Below are positions 9,391 through 18,105 of a DNA stretch of 64,000 nt, in pieces (position 1 is the stretch's first letter; every line of letters starts with the position of its first letter). The DNA is from Caulobacter sp. X. Its GTDB lineage: Bacteria > Pseudomonadota > Alphaproteobacteria > Caulobacterales > Caulobacteraceae. The notes under the pieces were generated by a model. The model did not search any database and was not told where the DNA came from. It saw nothing but the letters and a program-made list of their open reading frames with translations. The position numbers and the translations under genes are program-made. The stretch covers positions 62,001 through 126,000 of the forward strand of contig NZ_PEGF01000003.1 in NCBI RefSeq assembly GCF_002742635.1. The letters run 5' to 3'.

Positions 9391-9431
9391 GAGAAGCCCT
9401 TTGCGCTCCAACCCAGTCGATCATATTGTTG

Positions 9432-9443
9432 ATTGTCGACATT
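9432..9443. promoter_or_regulatory. Operator-like inverted repeat ATTGT-CG-ACATT
   Basis: A copy of the locus motif with one mismatch lies in the 72-bp divergent region between the FG-GAP gene and the SMP-30 lactonase gene, a position where it could control both. Confidence 0.55.
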
Positions 9444-9462
9444 GATAGCAGGCTAACTCTTG

Positions 9463-10305
9463 ATGACAATCCGCGTTTTCGACGATCGCCGCTGCGCCCT
9501 TGGCGAGTCTCCGGTCTGGCATCCGGTTCTGAATACGCTGTTCTGGGTTGATATTCTGCAGAACACCCTGCTTTGGCGCGGCGGGCTTGGCGCAGGCGAA
9601 CACCGTTTCGAGCGGCCCGTCGCGGCCCTGGCCTGCACCGCCGAGGGGTTGTTGGCCGCGGACTCTCAATCGCTGTTTCTGTTCGATCCTCGGACTCGCG
9701 CCCGCTCGCATGTGGCCGCGTTGGAACCCGACATTCCGGACAATCGGGCTAATGACGGCCGGAGCGACCCCTGGGGCGGCTTCTGGATCGGCACCATGGG
9801 TGTTGAAGCCCAGGGCCCTTGCGGCGCCATCTATCGCTGGCGGGACGGGGAGTTGCGACAACTGGTTCCCGGGATCACCATCCCCAACGCCCTCTGTTTC
9901 GACGCGGCGCGCCATAGAGCCTATTTCACCGATACGCTGACCCACCAGATCATGCGCCTGGATTGCGACGCCGACGGCTGGCCGACAGGCCCCACCACGG
10001 TGCATTGCGACCTGTCGGCGGAAGGCCTGCTCGTTGACGGCGCGGTGACCGATCGAGCGGGCATGATCCGAGCGGCCTGCTGGGATGCCGGCGCGGTCAT
10101 CCGGGTGAGCCCGGACGGCGACCTCGTCGACCGCCTGCACCTGCCGACCCTGCGCCCCACCTGCGTTGCGTTCGGCGGACACGATCTGACGGACCTCTAC
10201 GTGACTTCGGCCGCCTTCGGATTGGACGAAGATCTAGGCGCGGGCGCCACGTATTTATACGCCGACAAGGTCGGTGGCCCTCACACGCCGCTGCTCAAGG
10301 TTTAA
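9463..10305 (+). CDS. SMP-30/gluconolactonase family protein
   Basis: The 280-residue beta-propeller has the family signature ALGESPVWHPVLNTLFWVDI with the metal-binding glutamate, NDGRSDPWGGFWIGTMG with the catalytic-site asparagine/aspartate region, and PNALCFDAARHRAYFTDTL. It would hydrolyse a sugar-acid lactone in the cytoplasm, giving the acid used by a downstream dehydratase or kinase. A TTG three bases upstream of the ATG at 9463 is also possible; no strong ribosome-binding site separates the two. An operator copy lies 20 bp upstream. The 3-prime flank is occupied by an IS3-type element. Confidence 0.92.
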   Translation: MTIRVFDDRRCALGESPVWHPVLNTLFWVDILQNTLLWRGGLGAGEHRFERPVAALACTAEGLLAADSQSLFLFDPRTRARSHVAALEPDIPDNRANDGRSDPWGGFWIGTMGVEAQGPCGAIYRWRDGELRQLVPGITIPNALCFDAARHRAYFTDTLTHQIMRLDCDADGWPTGPTTVHCDLSAEGLLVDGAVTDRAGMIRAACWDAGAVIRVSPDGDLVDRLHLPTLRPTCVAFGGHDLTDLYVTSAAFGLDEDLGAGATYLYADKVGGPHTPLLKV

Positions 10306-10416
10306 GCCCGTCGGGTGATCGAGTTACAGGCTGAGCTGGTTGGGCGCATCGAACATGACCTGCCCCCTTCCTGATCCCGCGTTTTGATTGAGAGTCCGTC
10401 ACCCAAGGAGACGGAC

Positions 10417-10680
10417 GTGAAGAAGAGCAGGTTTAACGAGACGCAGATCATCGGCGTGCTGCGCGAGCATGAGGCCGGAAGCCCGACAGGGGAGGTTTGT
10501 CGCCGGCACGGGATCAGCGAGCAGACCTTTTATCGGTGGAAGGCCAAGTACGGCGGGATGCAGGTGTCGGAGGCACAGAAGCTGAGGACGCTGGAGGACG
10601 AGAACCGGCGGCTGAAGAAGCTGCTGGCGGAGTCGATGTTGGATGTCGCGGCCCTGAAAGACCTTTTGGGAAAAAACTGA
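10417..10680 (+). CDS. IS3-type transposase OrfA
   Basis: The 87-residue protein starts at GTG 10417, eight bases behind AAGGAG, and reads VKKSRFNETQIIGVLREHEAG, with a helix-turn-helix (TGEVCRRHGISEQTFYRWKAKYGGM) and a leucine-zipper-like tail (LEDENRRLKKLLAESMLDVAALKDLL) for multimerisation. It provides end recognition and is the N-terminal part of the OrfAB transposase made by frameshifting at its last codons. Confidence 0.93.
   Translation: MKKSRFNETQIIGVLREHEAGSPTGEVCRRHGISEQTFYRWKAKYGGMQVSEAQKLRTLEDENRRLKKLLAESMLDVAALKDLLGKN
10671..10677 (+). other. Programmed -1 frameshift heptamer A AAA AAC
   Basis: The heptamer AAAAAAC sits immediately before the orfA TGA and is in the correct phase (A, AAA, AAC) for -1 slippage. 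After slipping, the frame reads KKLIGPAARREAAL into OrfB. This is the classic signal used by IS3 elements to make OrfAB. Confidence 0.85.
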
Positions 10681-11735
10681 TCGGGCCCGCGGCTCGCCGG
10701 GAGGCCGCGCTTCGTCTGATGGCGCAGCGCGGCTACTCCCAAAGGCGGGCCTGCGGGCTGGTCGAGGTCGATCCGAAAACGGTGCGCCGCCAGCCCGATC
10801 CGGGGGATGCGGACGTACGCGAGCGGCTGCGGGGCCTGGCGGCGGAACGACGCCGCTTCGGCTATCGGCGGCTGGGCATCCTGCTTGAGCGCGAGGGCGT
10901 CAGCATGAACAAGAAGAGGCTCTTCCGGCTCTACCGCGAAGAGGGTCTGGCGGTGCGCCGTCGGCGGGGCCGTAAACGGGCCACCGGCACACGCGCGCCT
11001 ATGGCGCTGCCGGATGGACCCAACCAGCGCTGGAGTCTGGATTTTGTTGCCGATGCCCTGTCTTGGGGTCGGCGCTTCCGGATCTTGTGCGTCGTCGACG
11101 ACTTTACACGCGAGGCCCTGGCCTTGGTGGTCGACACCTCGATCGGCGGTCATCGCCTGGCCCGCGAGTTGGATGTGCTGATCGGAAAGCAAGGCAGGCC
11201 CAAAACCATCGTCAGCGACAACGGCACGGAGATGACCAGCCGGGCGATGCTGGAATGGACCAATCGCACCGGCGTCGACTGGCATTACATCGCGCCCGGC
11301 AAGCCGCAACAGAACGGCTTCGTCGAGAGCTTCAACGGCAAGCTGCGCGACGAGTGCCTGAACGAGGAGGTCTTCGCCACCTTGGCCGAGGCTCGCGTCG
11401 TCATCGAGCGCTGGCGACACGACTACAACCACATCCGGCCGCACTCGGCCCACGGCGGCCTCACGCCTGAGACGGTGCGCCTGAACCACGCGGCCGGACG
11501 GCTGCGCAACCTGAGCGGCTCCGCCGCCCGTCCGCTACCGCCAGCGACGGAGATGAGCTACCAAACCCAAGGACTCTCAATCAAAACGCGGGATCAGGAA
11601 GGGGGCAGGTCACCCCCCTGGGGCAAGGTCCGCCAAACCGGTCATCGGCCTGCCGAAGGCCATGGCCACAAGGTGGCGGCTGGCGGCAAGCGATCGTCTA
11701 GAGTGCATACAGCCCCGGCGTTGCCCAGCCGATGA
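10671..11735 (+). CDS. IS3-type transposase OrfB (DDE integrase core)
   Basis: The frame reached by -1 shift encodes an HTH_21 region (YSQRRACGLVEVDPKTV), then RFGYRRLGILLEREG, and an rve integrase core with the DDE residues in WSLDFV, TIVSDNGTEM and NGFVESFNGKLRDECLNEE. It cuts and joins the element ends. The frame has no stop inside the element: it reads through the right inverted repeat and ends at 11735 in flanking DNA, adding about 40 foreign residues. The catalytic core is intact, so activity is plausible. Confidence 0.88.
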   Translation, partial: KKLIGPAARREAALRLMAQRGYSQRRACGLVEVDPKTVRRQPDPGDADVRERLRGLAAERRRFGYRRLGILLEREGVSMNKKRLFRLYREEGLAVRRRRGRKRATGTRAPMALPDGPNQRWSLDFVADALSWGRRFRILCVVDDFTREALALVVDTSIGGHRLARELDVLIGKQGRPKTIVSDNGTEMTSRAMLEWTNRTGVDWHYIAPGKPQQNGFVESFNGKLRDECLNEEVFATLAEARVVIERWRHDYNHIRPHSAHGGLTPETVRLNHAAGRLRNLSGSAARPLPPATEMSYQTQGLSIKTRDQEGGRSPPWGKVRQTGHRPAEGHGHKVAAGGKRSSRVHTAPALPSR

Positions 11736-11744
11736 AGCCGAAGA

Positions 11745-12851
11745 CTAGCGGATGACCCGCGCGCCCTTGCCCTTCATCACGGCCTCGACCTCGGCCTGGC
11801 GCACCATCGAGGTGTCGCCCGGGGTGGTCATGGCCAGGGCGCCGTGAGCCGCGCCGTACTCGACGGCGGCCTGCGGACCCTTGCCTTCCATGAAGCCGAA
11901 GGCCAGGCCCGAGGCGAAGCCGTCGCCGCCGCCGACGCGGTCGTAGATCTCGAGGTTCTCACGCATCATCGAGGCGTAGAACTCGCCGCCGGCGTACAGG
12001 ATCGCCGACCAGTCGTTGACCGAGGCGGTCTTGGCGTTGCGCAGGGTGGTCGCGGCGACCTTGAAGTTCGGGAACTGCTTCACGGCAGTCTCGATCATCT
12101 TCTTGAAGTTGGCCGGATCGATCGAGCTGATGTGCTCGTCCAGGCCTTCGACTTCAAAGCCCAGGCAGGCGGTGAAGTCTTCTTCGTTGCCGATCATCAC
12201 GTCCACGTACTGGGCGATGTGACGGTTGACCTTCTGAGCGCCTTCCTTGCCGCCCTGCGACTTCCACAGCGAGGCGCGGTAGTTCAGGTCGTAGGAGATG
12301 ACGGTGCCGTACTTGCGGGCGACCTCAACGGCTTCGATCACGGCTTCGGCCGTGTTCGAGGCCAGGGCCGCGAAGATGCCGCCGGTGTGGAACCAGCGCA
12401 CGCCTTCTTCGCCGAACAGCTTTTCCCAGTTCACTTCACCGGGGCGGATCTGCGAGGCGGCCGAGTGACCACGGTCCGAGCAGCCCAGAGCCGGACGAAC
12501 GCCGAAGCCCTTTTCCGTGAAGTTCAGGCCGACGCGGGTGTTGCGGCCCAGGCCGTCGAAGTCGCGCCAGATGACGTGCGAGGTGTCGACGCCACCCTGC
12601 ATCATCAGGTCCTCGACCAGCCAGCCCAGGTCGTTGACCGGCAGGGCGGTCACGGCCGTCGAGCGCTTGCCCCAGCACTTCTTGAAAGCGCGGGCGACGT
12701 TGTATTCGCCGCCGCCTTCCCAGACGTTGAACTGGCGAGCGTTGCGGACCCGGCCAAAGCCCGGGTCGAAGCGCAGCATCACTTCACCGAAGGAAGCGCA
12801 GTCCCACTTCGTTTCCGAAGCCGGGCGGATGTTGAGGATCTGATCGGTCAT
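11745..12851 (-). CDS. kdgK: 2-keto-3-deoxygluconate kinase (PfkB family)
   Basis: The 368-residue protein is a PfkB sugar kinase: FGEVMLRFDPG at the N-terminus, GGGEYNVARAFKKCWG for sugar binding, and the C-terminal signature YDRVGGGDGFASGLAFGFM with the catalytic Asp. Its length and motifs fit KDG kinases, which phosphorylate 2-keto-3-deoxygluconate to KDPG. It follows a truncated KDPG aldolase with 6 bp between them, the normal order of a KDG-to-pyruvate module. In agar or uronate catabolism KDG arises from 3,6-anhydrogalactose or uronic acids; the substrate here is inferred from the neighbouring GH50 enzyme. Confidence 0.9.
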   Translation of the reverse strand: MTDQILNIRPASETKWDCASFGEVMLRFDPGFGRVRNARQFNVWEGGGEYNVARAFKKCWGKRSTAVTALPVNDLGWLVEDLMMQGGVDTSHVIWRDFDGLGRNTRVGLNFTEKGFGVRPALGCSDRGHSAASQIRPGEVNWEKLFGEEGVRWFHTGGIFAALASNTAEAVIEAVEVARKYGTVISYDLNYRASLWKSQGGKEGAQKVNRHIAQYVDVMIGNEEDFTACLGFEVEGLDEHISSIDPANFKKMIETAVKQFPNFKVAATTLRNAKTASVNDWSAILYAGGEFYASMMRENLEIYDRVGGGDGFASGLAFGFMEGKGPQAAVEYGAAHGALAMTTPGDTSMVRQAEVEAVMKGKGARVIR

Positions 12852-12857
12852 TGGTCT

Positions 12858-13200
12858 TTAGGCCTTCCCACGAACCTTTTTGATGAGGTCGACAGTTTCG
12901 CGGACCTTCTTGGTGATGCCCGCGTAATCCTTGGCGTCCAGCAGCTCTTGCGTGATCAGCTTGGAGCCCATGCCGGCAGCGACGATGCCCGCGCCGAACC
13001 ACTTCTTGACCGAGGCTTCGTCCGGATCGACGCCGCCCGTCGGCATGATGCGGGTCCAGGGCATCGGGCCCAGCACCGCCTTGACGAAATCGGGGCCGCC
13101 GACCGACGAGCCCGGGAGCACCTTGACGATCTCGCAGCCCAACTCTTCGGCGTACGAGATTTCCGAGGCCGAACCGCAGCCCGGCGAATACGGGATCTTG
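12858..13200 (-). pseudogene. eda: KDPG aldolase, C-terminal half only
   Basis: About 112 residues match the second half of 2-keto-3-deoxy-6-phosphogluconate aldolase: IPYSPGCGSASEIS, then CEIVKVLPGSSVGGPDFVKAV and MPTGGVDPDEASVKKWF. The Schiff-base lysine strand VKVLPG is present, but the first ~100 residues, with the catalytic glutamate and the first strands, are missing. Upstream of about 13200 the open frame continues into unrelated sequence (to 13520, inside the GH50 gene). The gene was cut by deletion or recombination next to the GH50 gene, and the barrel cannot be complete, so a functional aldolase must be elsewhere in the cell. Confidence 0.85.
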
Positions 13201-13497
13201 CGGCGTGAGCGGTCATTGGTGCCAGCGCCCAATGCCGACCGAACAAGGTCGGGAATCCGCGCCAGGTCGAACGGCCGTTCCCGACCCTTCTCGGGCGTGA
13301 GCGGGGGCAGCTTCCGAAGCGGCGCTGCGCCAGATTCGGTTGCAAGGCTGTGCGGTGACGACGACTGAACCGCTGCGTTATGTGGAACCTCCGCGGCTCG
13401 GTCGTCACACTTCATGGAGTCGATGATTGGCGACCGCTGCTGCCGTGCCCTAGCTACGAGCGGCGTTTTGGCTGGCCATATGCATCTAGAGCGCGGG
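13201..13497. other. Non-coding junction between eda fragment and GH50 gene
   Basis: These 297 bp hold no gene I can support. One frame stays open across it on the minus strand but has no recognisable domain and is fused out of context to the eda fragment. It is probably the scar of the event that removed the aldolase N-terminus. Confidence 0.5.
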
Positions 13498-15801
13498 TCA
13501 ATCGCCATCCGTCGCGCCAATACGCTTTGTGTAAAGTGAGCGGTTGATTTCGCGGGCGGCGTCTACAAGCGGCTGATAGGGAATGTCGGCGTTGGTTACG
13601 AAACCGACGTTATAGTTTTCACCGTCGTAGGTGCGACCGGTCAGCGGGGAATCTGTATATTGGAACCAATGAGCGCCGACCCAAAAATCATTGGCGATTA
13701 CGGCGTCCATATATTGTTTGTATTGTCGAGCCCGGTCCTTCTGGTCCGCCGAGAACACCAGACCAGGGTGGAAAGTCCCCGCATCGACCGCACCCATGTG
13801 GAATTCACCAATAATACTGGGCTTATCGACCTCAGCCAAAATCTGCCAACTCGCCTTGTGGGGCACCTCGCGGTACTCGTTGTAGCTCATGACATCGACA
13901 TATTTCGCGGCGGCTTTGCGAACTTCGGGCGTCATGCCCCAAGTGGCGAAACGCGCGCCCATATAGAGGTGATTGGGCAGAACCTCTTTAAGCGAGGCTT
14001 TGACGACCTTGAAATACTCACTGACATAGACGTCCATAAGAACGGCGTAGTCGGCTTGTTTCCTCATATTGTGGTCCGTCAATGTAACGCCGCTCTGTAG
14101 GGCGCCCCACGACTTGATGTCGGTCCCCCAAGCCACATTCAGCTTTTCAATGGCGCCAAATTTGGAGCGCAGGATTTTGGACCAGACGGCCTTTGTCGGG
14201 CTGTCCTTGTCGCTCCGCTTCATCGTGTTGATGACGATGCCGAACTGCTGCTCTATCGATTCCGGGCGACCCCAGCTTTTTTCGTTGTCGATAAAGACCC
14301 CGACGCACCACGGACTGCCCATGACCTCGGTCGCGATTTGTCTGGCCGTGACGCGCGCGCGGTCCGCGAAGACGGGATCGAAGGGATCGGGCAGTCGGCC
14401 CCAATAGTCGTCGCCGCTGCTCACGGTCTTGAACGGGCCGATGATCCAGCCATTGGCGAAATAGGGGATCTTGGGCTCGGCGTAGAACGACGGGTCGAGC
14501 CAGTTGCCATAGCTCGTGAAACCCCAGTCGACCATGCGCGCCTTAGTGACGGCTCGCCAATCATCGAGATAGCTGGCATTGCCCTTGTCGCCATACTTGC
14601 GCTCAAGGTTCGCACTGTAAAAGCTGAAAGCCTCGCCCGATTTCTGCGGGCCAGAATGGAGTTCGTGAACGTAGCTATAGTGATCGCCCAAGGGGTCATC
14701 GTAGCGCGGCAACCAAGTGAACATCTTGCTGCGAAGTTCACTCGTCACGAAACGGCCCGCCAGGTTCACATCCGAGGCGCGCTTGGGCGCCAGGGAATCC
14801 GACGGCGTCGTATCGTTGTTTTCACGCGCCGGACTGGTCCCCGGCCGAAAATCGTAACCGGTGAGGGTCGTGGTATTGGCCAGTCGAATATTGGCGATCC
14901 CGGTTGCGAAGAACAGATAGCCGTCCGGATCTACGAGCCACCATTTGCGGCCCACTTTCTCTGTCCGGAAGTAACCGGTCGCCTTCAAGCGGGGACCATC
15001 CTTCCATCCCTGCCACTTCGAACGCCCTGGCAAGAAGCTGTTCCTGAGGGTGTCAAGCTCGGTGACAGCCCTTTGCTGGAGGTCTACCTCGCTCGTGACC
15101 TTTTCAGCGAAGTCGCGATTCACCGCTTGGCCAAAGGGGTCGATGATCCCCGACAAATAGGCCTCATTCCTGGGAGGATCGGAAATCACGCGAATATTGT
15201 CGATGAGCAGTCGCCGGTCGCGAGGCATGCTGGTGGTGACGACAGTCAACTCTGCGATAGTCTTGCGGTCGAGCTTCCGCTCGCCCCACATCCAGGTCAT
15301 TTTCGTCGCCGGGATCCGCCAATCTTGGGGCGTGTCGCGAAGACCGGTGTCGATTGAGACATCGGGGCCCGCGACTTCGTAATAGTAGGAACCGCCGCCG
15401 CGCGCGGGGATAAGGGCTGAGCGCGTCGCGACCCGCCCATGGACGTCAGACAAATTCACGCTCACCTGAATCGATTCATCGCCGGGATTGAACATATCCA
15501 GGATGAGTCCGGCGACCTGCCCCTGAGAAAGGTCGATCGGGCTTGAAGGTTTGTAGCGCGCGCTCGCATAGACGTGGTCCGCGCCCTCAAGGTCAATTTG
15601 AAGGGCCGTGCCTCCCTTCCAGGGCGTAAGCGAAAGGCGCGCGTTTACGCCGGACATCGATCCGGGCACATCCGGCTCATCAAAGGTCTGGAGAAACCGG
15701 GCCGTCCCGCTCGCCGCGGCCTGGGCGAAGGCGGACATCGGCTGGGTAAGCAAGGGGGCCGCCAAAACGCCCCCGATCACGCCTCTACGGGTGTTGGTCA
15801 T
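13498..15801 (-). CDS. GH50 beta-agarase-like glycoside hydrolase
   Basis: The 767-residue protein starts MTNTRRGVIGGVLAAPLL, a Tat-like signal ending near FAQAAASG. A CBM-like beta-sandwich (about residues 30-220) precedes a GH50-type TIM barrel with YFRTEKVGRKWWLVDPDGYLF, GVFIDNEKSWG (proposed acid/base Glu) and IIGEFHMGAVDAG (proposed nucleophile Glu), in the positions known for GH50 agarases. It would release neoagaro-oligosaccharides in the periplasm or outside the cell. It diverges from the small exported-protein gene across an operator. Agar as the substrate is inferred from the family; other beta-galactan substrates are possible. Confidence 0.85.
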   Translation of the reverse strand: MTNTRRGVIGGVLAAPLLTQPMSAFAQAAASGTARFLQTFDEPDVPGSMSGVNARLSLTPWKGGTALQIDLEGADHVYASARYKPSSPIDLSQGQVAGLILDMFNPGDESIQVSVNLSDVHGRVATRSALIPARGGGSYYYEVAGPDVSIDTGLRDTPQDWRIPATKMTWMWGERKLDRKTIAELTVVTTSMPRDRRLLIDNIRVISDPPRNEAYLSGIIDPFGQAVNRDFAEKVTSEVDLQQRAVTELDTLRNSFLPGRSKWQGWKDGPRLKATGYFRTEKVGRKWWLVDPDGYLFFATGIANIRLANTTTLTGYDFRPGTSPARENNDTTPSDSLAPKRASDVNLAGRFVTSELRSKMFTWLPRYDDPLGDHYSYVHELHSGPQKSGEAFSFYSANLERKYGDKGNASYLDDWRAVTKARMVDWGFTSYGNWLDPSFYAEPKIPYFANGWIIGPFKTVSSGDDYWGRLPDPFDPVFADRARVTARQIATEVMGSPWCVGVFIDNEKSWGRPESIEQQFGIVINTMKRSDKDSPTKAVWSKILRSKFGAIEKLNVAWGTDIKSWGALQSGVTLTDHNMRKQADYAVLMDVYVSEYFKVVKASLKEVLPNHLYMGARFATWGMTPEVRKAAAKYVDVMSYNEYREVPHKASWQILAEVDKPSIIGEFHMGAVDAGTFHPGLVFSADQKDRARQYKQYMDAVIANDFWVGAHWFQYTDSPLTGRTYDGENYNVGFVTNADIPYQPLVDAAREINRSLYTKRIGATDGD

Positions 15802-15857
15802 TGCCGCGATCACTCCCCAACCTCGAAAATTTTCTTGGGCTAGCCCGTTTATTGCCA

Positions 15858-15869
15858 ACTGTCGACAAT
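15858..15869. promoter_or_regulatory. Operator-like inverted repeat ACTGT-CG-ACAAT
   Basis: A locus-motif copy with one mismatch lies in the 129-bp divergent region between the GH50 gene and the exported-protein/halogenase pair, so it could control both transcripts. Confidence 0.55.
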
Positions 15870-15930
15870 TTACTATGGTGACAACGAAGCGGCTCGGCGG
15901 TGACCAGGGCGGCTCGTAGGGAGGATGGTT

Positions 15931-16494
15931 ATGGGGCTATTGCGGACGCTAGTGACATTGGTTTTGGCGGGATGCGCTGGCGTCGCTGCCGCGCAAGAGA
16001 CCGTCATAAGCGATATGGAAAAGCCGAACTGGGACTTTTACGGCGGCGTGAAGCTGAAGAAGGTTCCCGCCGAAGGCGTTCCTGGCGGGACGATGATCGA
16101 GGCGGACGTCCTGAAGAAGGGTAGCAATTTCTGGGACGCCGCGGCCGTCAGCCAACCGATCAAGGCGATCGGGAAGGGAAAGATCGTCACGCTCGGCTTT
16201 TTCGCGCGAGCGGCCTCGGATGACGGCCCCGTCTGGCTCAATGCAAACGTCGGTCGCATCGAGGCGCCGTACGACACGGCGATCATCGCGCGGGTGAAGC
16301 TTGATCAGGAGGCGCGATTTTACTGCGTCGAGGGCGTCTCCAAGATCGATCTGGCCAACAAGGCGGGGAAAGTGACTCTGCACTTGGCCGGCGAGAAACA
16401 GAAGATCGACCTGGGGCCGTTCCTGGTGACGGTGCGTGACGAGCAAGACGGACCAGGTCAATTGCCCTGCGCCGTGCGCCTTGGTTCGTGGTGA
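15931..16494 (+). CDS. Small exported protein of unknown function
   Basis: The 187-residue protein starts at ATG 15931, seven bases behind AGGGAGG; an earlier ATG at 15925 is too close to that site. The N-terminus MGLLRTLVTLVLAGCAGVAAAQE is a signal sequence; LAGC could be a lipobox, but cleavage before QE is equally possible. The rest is beta-rich (NWDFYGGVKLKKVP; GKIVTLGFFARAAS; GKVTLHLAGEKQKIDLGPFLVTV), like a carbohydrate-binding or jelly-roll domain. It heads the transcript of the first halogenase-like gene, 69 bp upstream, and probably assists polysaccharide binding. I recognise no named family. Confidence 0.8.
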   Translation: MGLLRTLVTLVLAGCAGVAAAQETVISDMEKPNWDFYGGVKLKKVPAEGVPGGTMIEADVLKKGSNFWDAAAVSQPIKAIGKGKIVTLGFFARAASDDGPVWLNANVGRIEAPYDTAIIARVKLDQEARFYCVEGVSKIDLANKAGKVTLHLAGEKQKIDLGPFLVTVRDEQDGPGQLPCAVRLGSW

Positions 16495-16563
16495 TCCGAT
16501 GCAGTTCGCGCTCTGCGCCCAAGGCCTGACCGCTTTGAGACGATATGGGACGGGGGGACTGTG

Positions 16564-18105
16564 ATGGGGCCTCGCGCTAAGAGGATCATCATACTCGGCG
16601 GCGGAACGGCCGGATGGGTTTGCGGATCGATCCTGGCCCGAAATGCTCGGTCGCTCGGGCTCGATGTCGTCGTTGTCGACACCGCCGAGATACCCACGAT
16701 CGGCGTCGGTGAGGCCAGCATACCCACGATCTACGATCTGTTGCGTCATGTCGGCATTGACGATCGCGAGCTTGTCTCCAGAGCCGGCGCGACCTTCAAG
16801 TATGGGATCGAGTTCGAAGGCTGGTCCGTGCCGGGCGATCGCTACATGCATGGCTTCGGCTCGATGGGCGCGCCGCTTGGTGAACTCGAGTTCTTCAACG
16901 CCTGGGCGGCGGCGGCCAACTACTTCACGAGCCGGGATTTGGGGCCGTTCGTTCCAGCGGTGGCCGCGGCGCGCAAGGGTCGCTTCGGCCGGGTGAGATC
17001 ACGACCGGCCGACGCGCTGGACCATCAATACTTCCCTCTGTGCGAGCTGAGCTACGCGCTCCATTTCGACGCATCGCTGCTGGCCCGCCTGCTCCGCGAA
17101 AAGGCGATGGCCGATGGCGCTCGACATCTCTCGTTGCAAGTGGCGGGCGTCGAAACCGATGAGACCGGAATTGTGGCCCTGACGACGAGCGACAGCGGTC
17201 GACTTGACGCTGATCTGTTTGTCGATTGTTCGGGTCTCTACGGATTTCTCAGCCGCAAAGCCCTAGGCGGCCGCTTCGATGACTGGCGCGCCTATTTACC
17301 TTGCGACCGGGCCATCGCCGTTCAAAGCCGTCGGCACACCGAGCCGCGGCCCTACACCCGCTCTGTCGCGCATCGCGCCGGTTGGCGGTGGGAAATCCAG
17401 CTCCAGGACAGAACCGGCAACGGCAATGTCTACTGTTCGGACTTCATGAATGACGATCAGGCCGAAACGCTTTTGCGCGATCAGGTCGAAGGCGAACTCA
17501 TCGGCCAGCCACGCAAGATCGAATTTGCGACGGGCCGGCTGTCCGCCCCATGGCACGCCAATTGTATTGCGATAGGCCTGTCGGCGGGATTCCTGGAACC
17601 CCTGGAATCGACCAGTATTCACCTGATCTACAAGTACGCCTTACGCCTGGAAGAGGCCCTGAGGGGCGGCGAGCTCAGCCCCGTTGTTCGCGAACGCTTC
17701 AATGCGGCCTGGCGGGCCGAAACGGAGGAAATCCGCGATTTCCTCATGGCGCATTACGTGGTCAATCAGCGAAGCGAAGACGGCTTCTGGTCGTCCATGC
17801 GCGCGGCGCGCCGGCCGACCACGCTCGAAGACAAGCTAGAGTCTTTTGCGCGGACCGGCTGGATCGCGCTGCCAGACGAGGCCCTCTTCGGGCACGACAG
17901 CTGGTTTCAGGTGCTGATCGGTCAGAAGTTTCAGGTTGACTACAAAGGTTTGGCGACCTCGCCGCAGCGAGCGTCAAGCTTGCTCCAGTTTCTCGAGAAC
18001 GTCGGGCGGGCCGTTGATATCGAGACCAGCAGCCTGCCGCACAGTCACGGCCAATACCTTCAGCAGCTGCGCCTTCAGACGGATCCGTCACCGGTGGCCG
18101 GATGA
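16564..18105 (+). CDS. Tryptophan-halogenase-like flavoprotein (variant motif)
   Basis: The 513-residue protein has the FAD loop IIILGGGTAGWVCGSILAR, the GVGEASIPTI segment and the active-site lysine in ATFKYGIEFEGW, as in PrnA-type halogenases. The second signature WxWxIP appears as GWRWEIQLQDRTGNG, with Gln in place of Pro. It starts at ATG 16564, five bases behind GGGGGGA. Such halogenase-like genes often flank TonB receptors in Caulobacter and Xanthomonas sugar loci, where the true substrate is unknown. It converges with the second halogenase-like gene and overlaps it by 18 bp. Confidence 0.9.
   Translation: MGPRAKRIIILGGGTAGWVCGSILARNARSLGLDVVVVDTAEIPTIGVGEASIPTIYDLLRHVGIDDRELVSRAGATFKYGIEFEGWSVPGDRYMHGFGSMGAPLGELEFFNAWAAAANYFTSRDLGPFVPAVAAARKGRFGRVRSRPADALDHQYFPLCELSYALHFDASLLARLLREKAMADGARHLSLQVAGVETDETGIVALTTSDSGRLDADLFVDCSGLYGFLSRKALGGRFDDWRAYLPCDRAIAVQSRRHTEPRPYTRSVAHRAGWRWEIQLQDRTGNGNVYCSDFMNDDQAETLLRDQVEGELIGQPRKIEFATGRLSAPWHANCIAIGLSAGFLEPLESTSIHLIYKYALRLEEALRGGELSPVVRERFNAAWRAETEEIRDFLMAHYVVNQRSEDGFWSSMRAARRPTTLEDKLESFARTGWIALPDEALFGHDSWFQVLIGQKFQVDYKGLATSPQRASSLLQFLENVGRAVDIETSSLPHSHGQYLQQLRLQTDPSPVAG

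Larger units (their letters stand above)
10356..11612 (+). mobile_element. IS3-family insertion sequence with 42-bp perfect inverted ends
   Basis: Positions 10356-10397 and 11571-11612 are exact reverse complements over 42 bp; the element starts TGACCTGCCC and ends GGGCAGGTCA, with the TG...CA tips of the IS3 family. Inside are an orfA with helix-turn-helix and an orfB with a DDE integrase core, linked by a -1 slippery heptamer. The 3-bp flanks (ACA left, CCC right) do not form a target duplication, so the element either transposed without one or one flank has since been rearranged. It separates the lactonase gene from the KDG kinase gene. Confidence 0.93.

Noticed and set aside
10353..11615. 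Target-site duplication around the IS3 element
   Set aside because: The 3 bp on the left (ACA) and right (CCC) differ, and no 4-5 bp match is present.
12956..13408. Long arginine-rich minus-strand frames overlapping the aldolase fragment
   Set aside because: Composition is that of a GC-rich antisense or shifted frame, with no domain pattern; the eda-like frame explains the coding signal.
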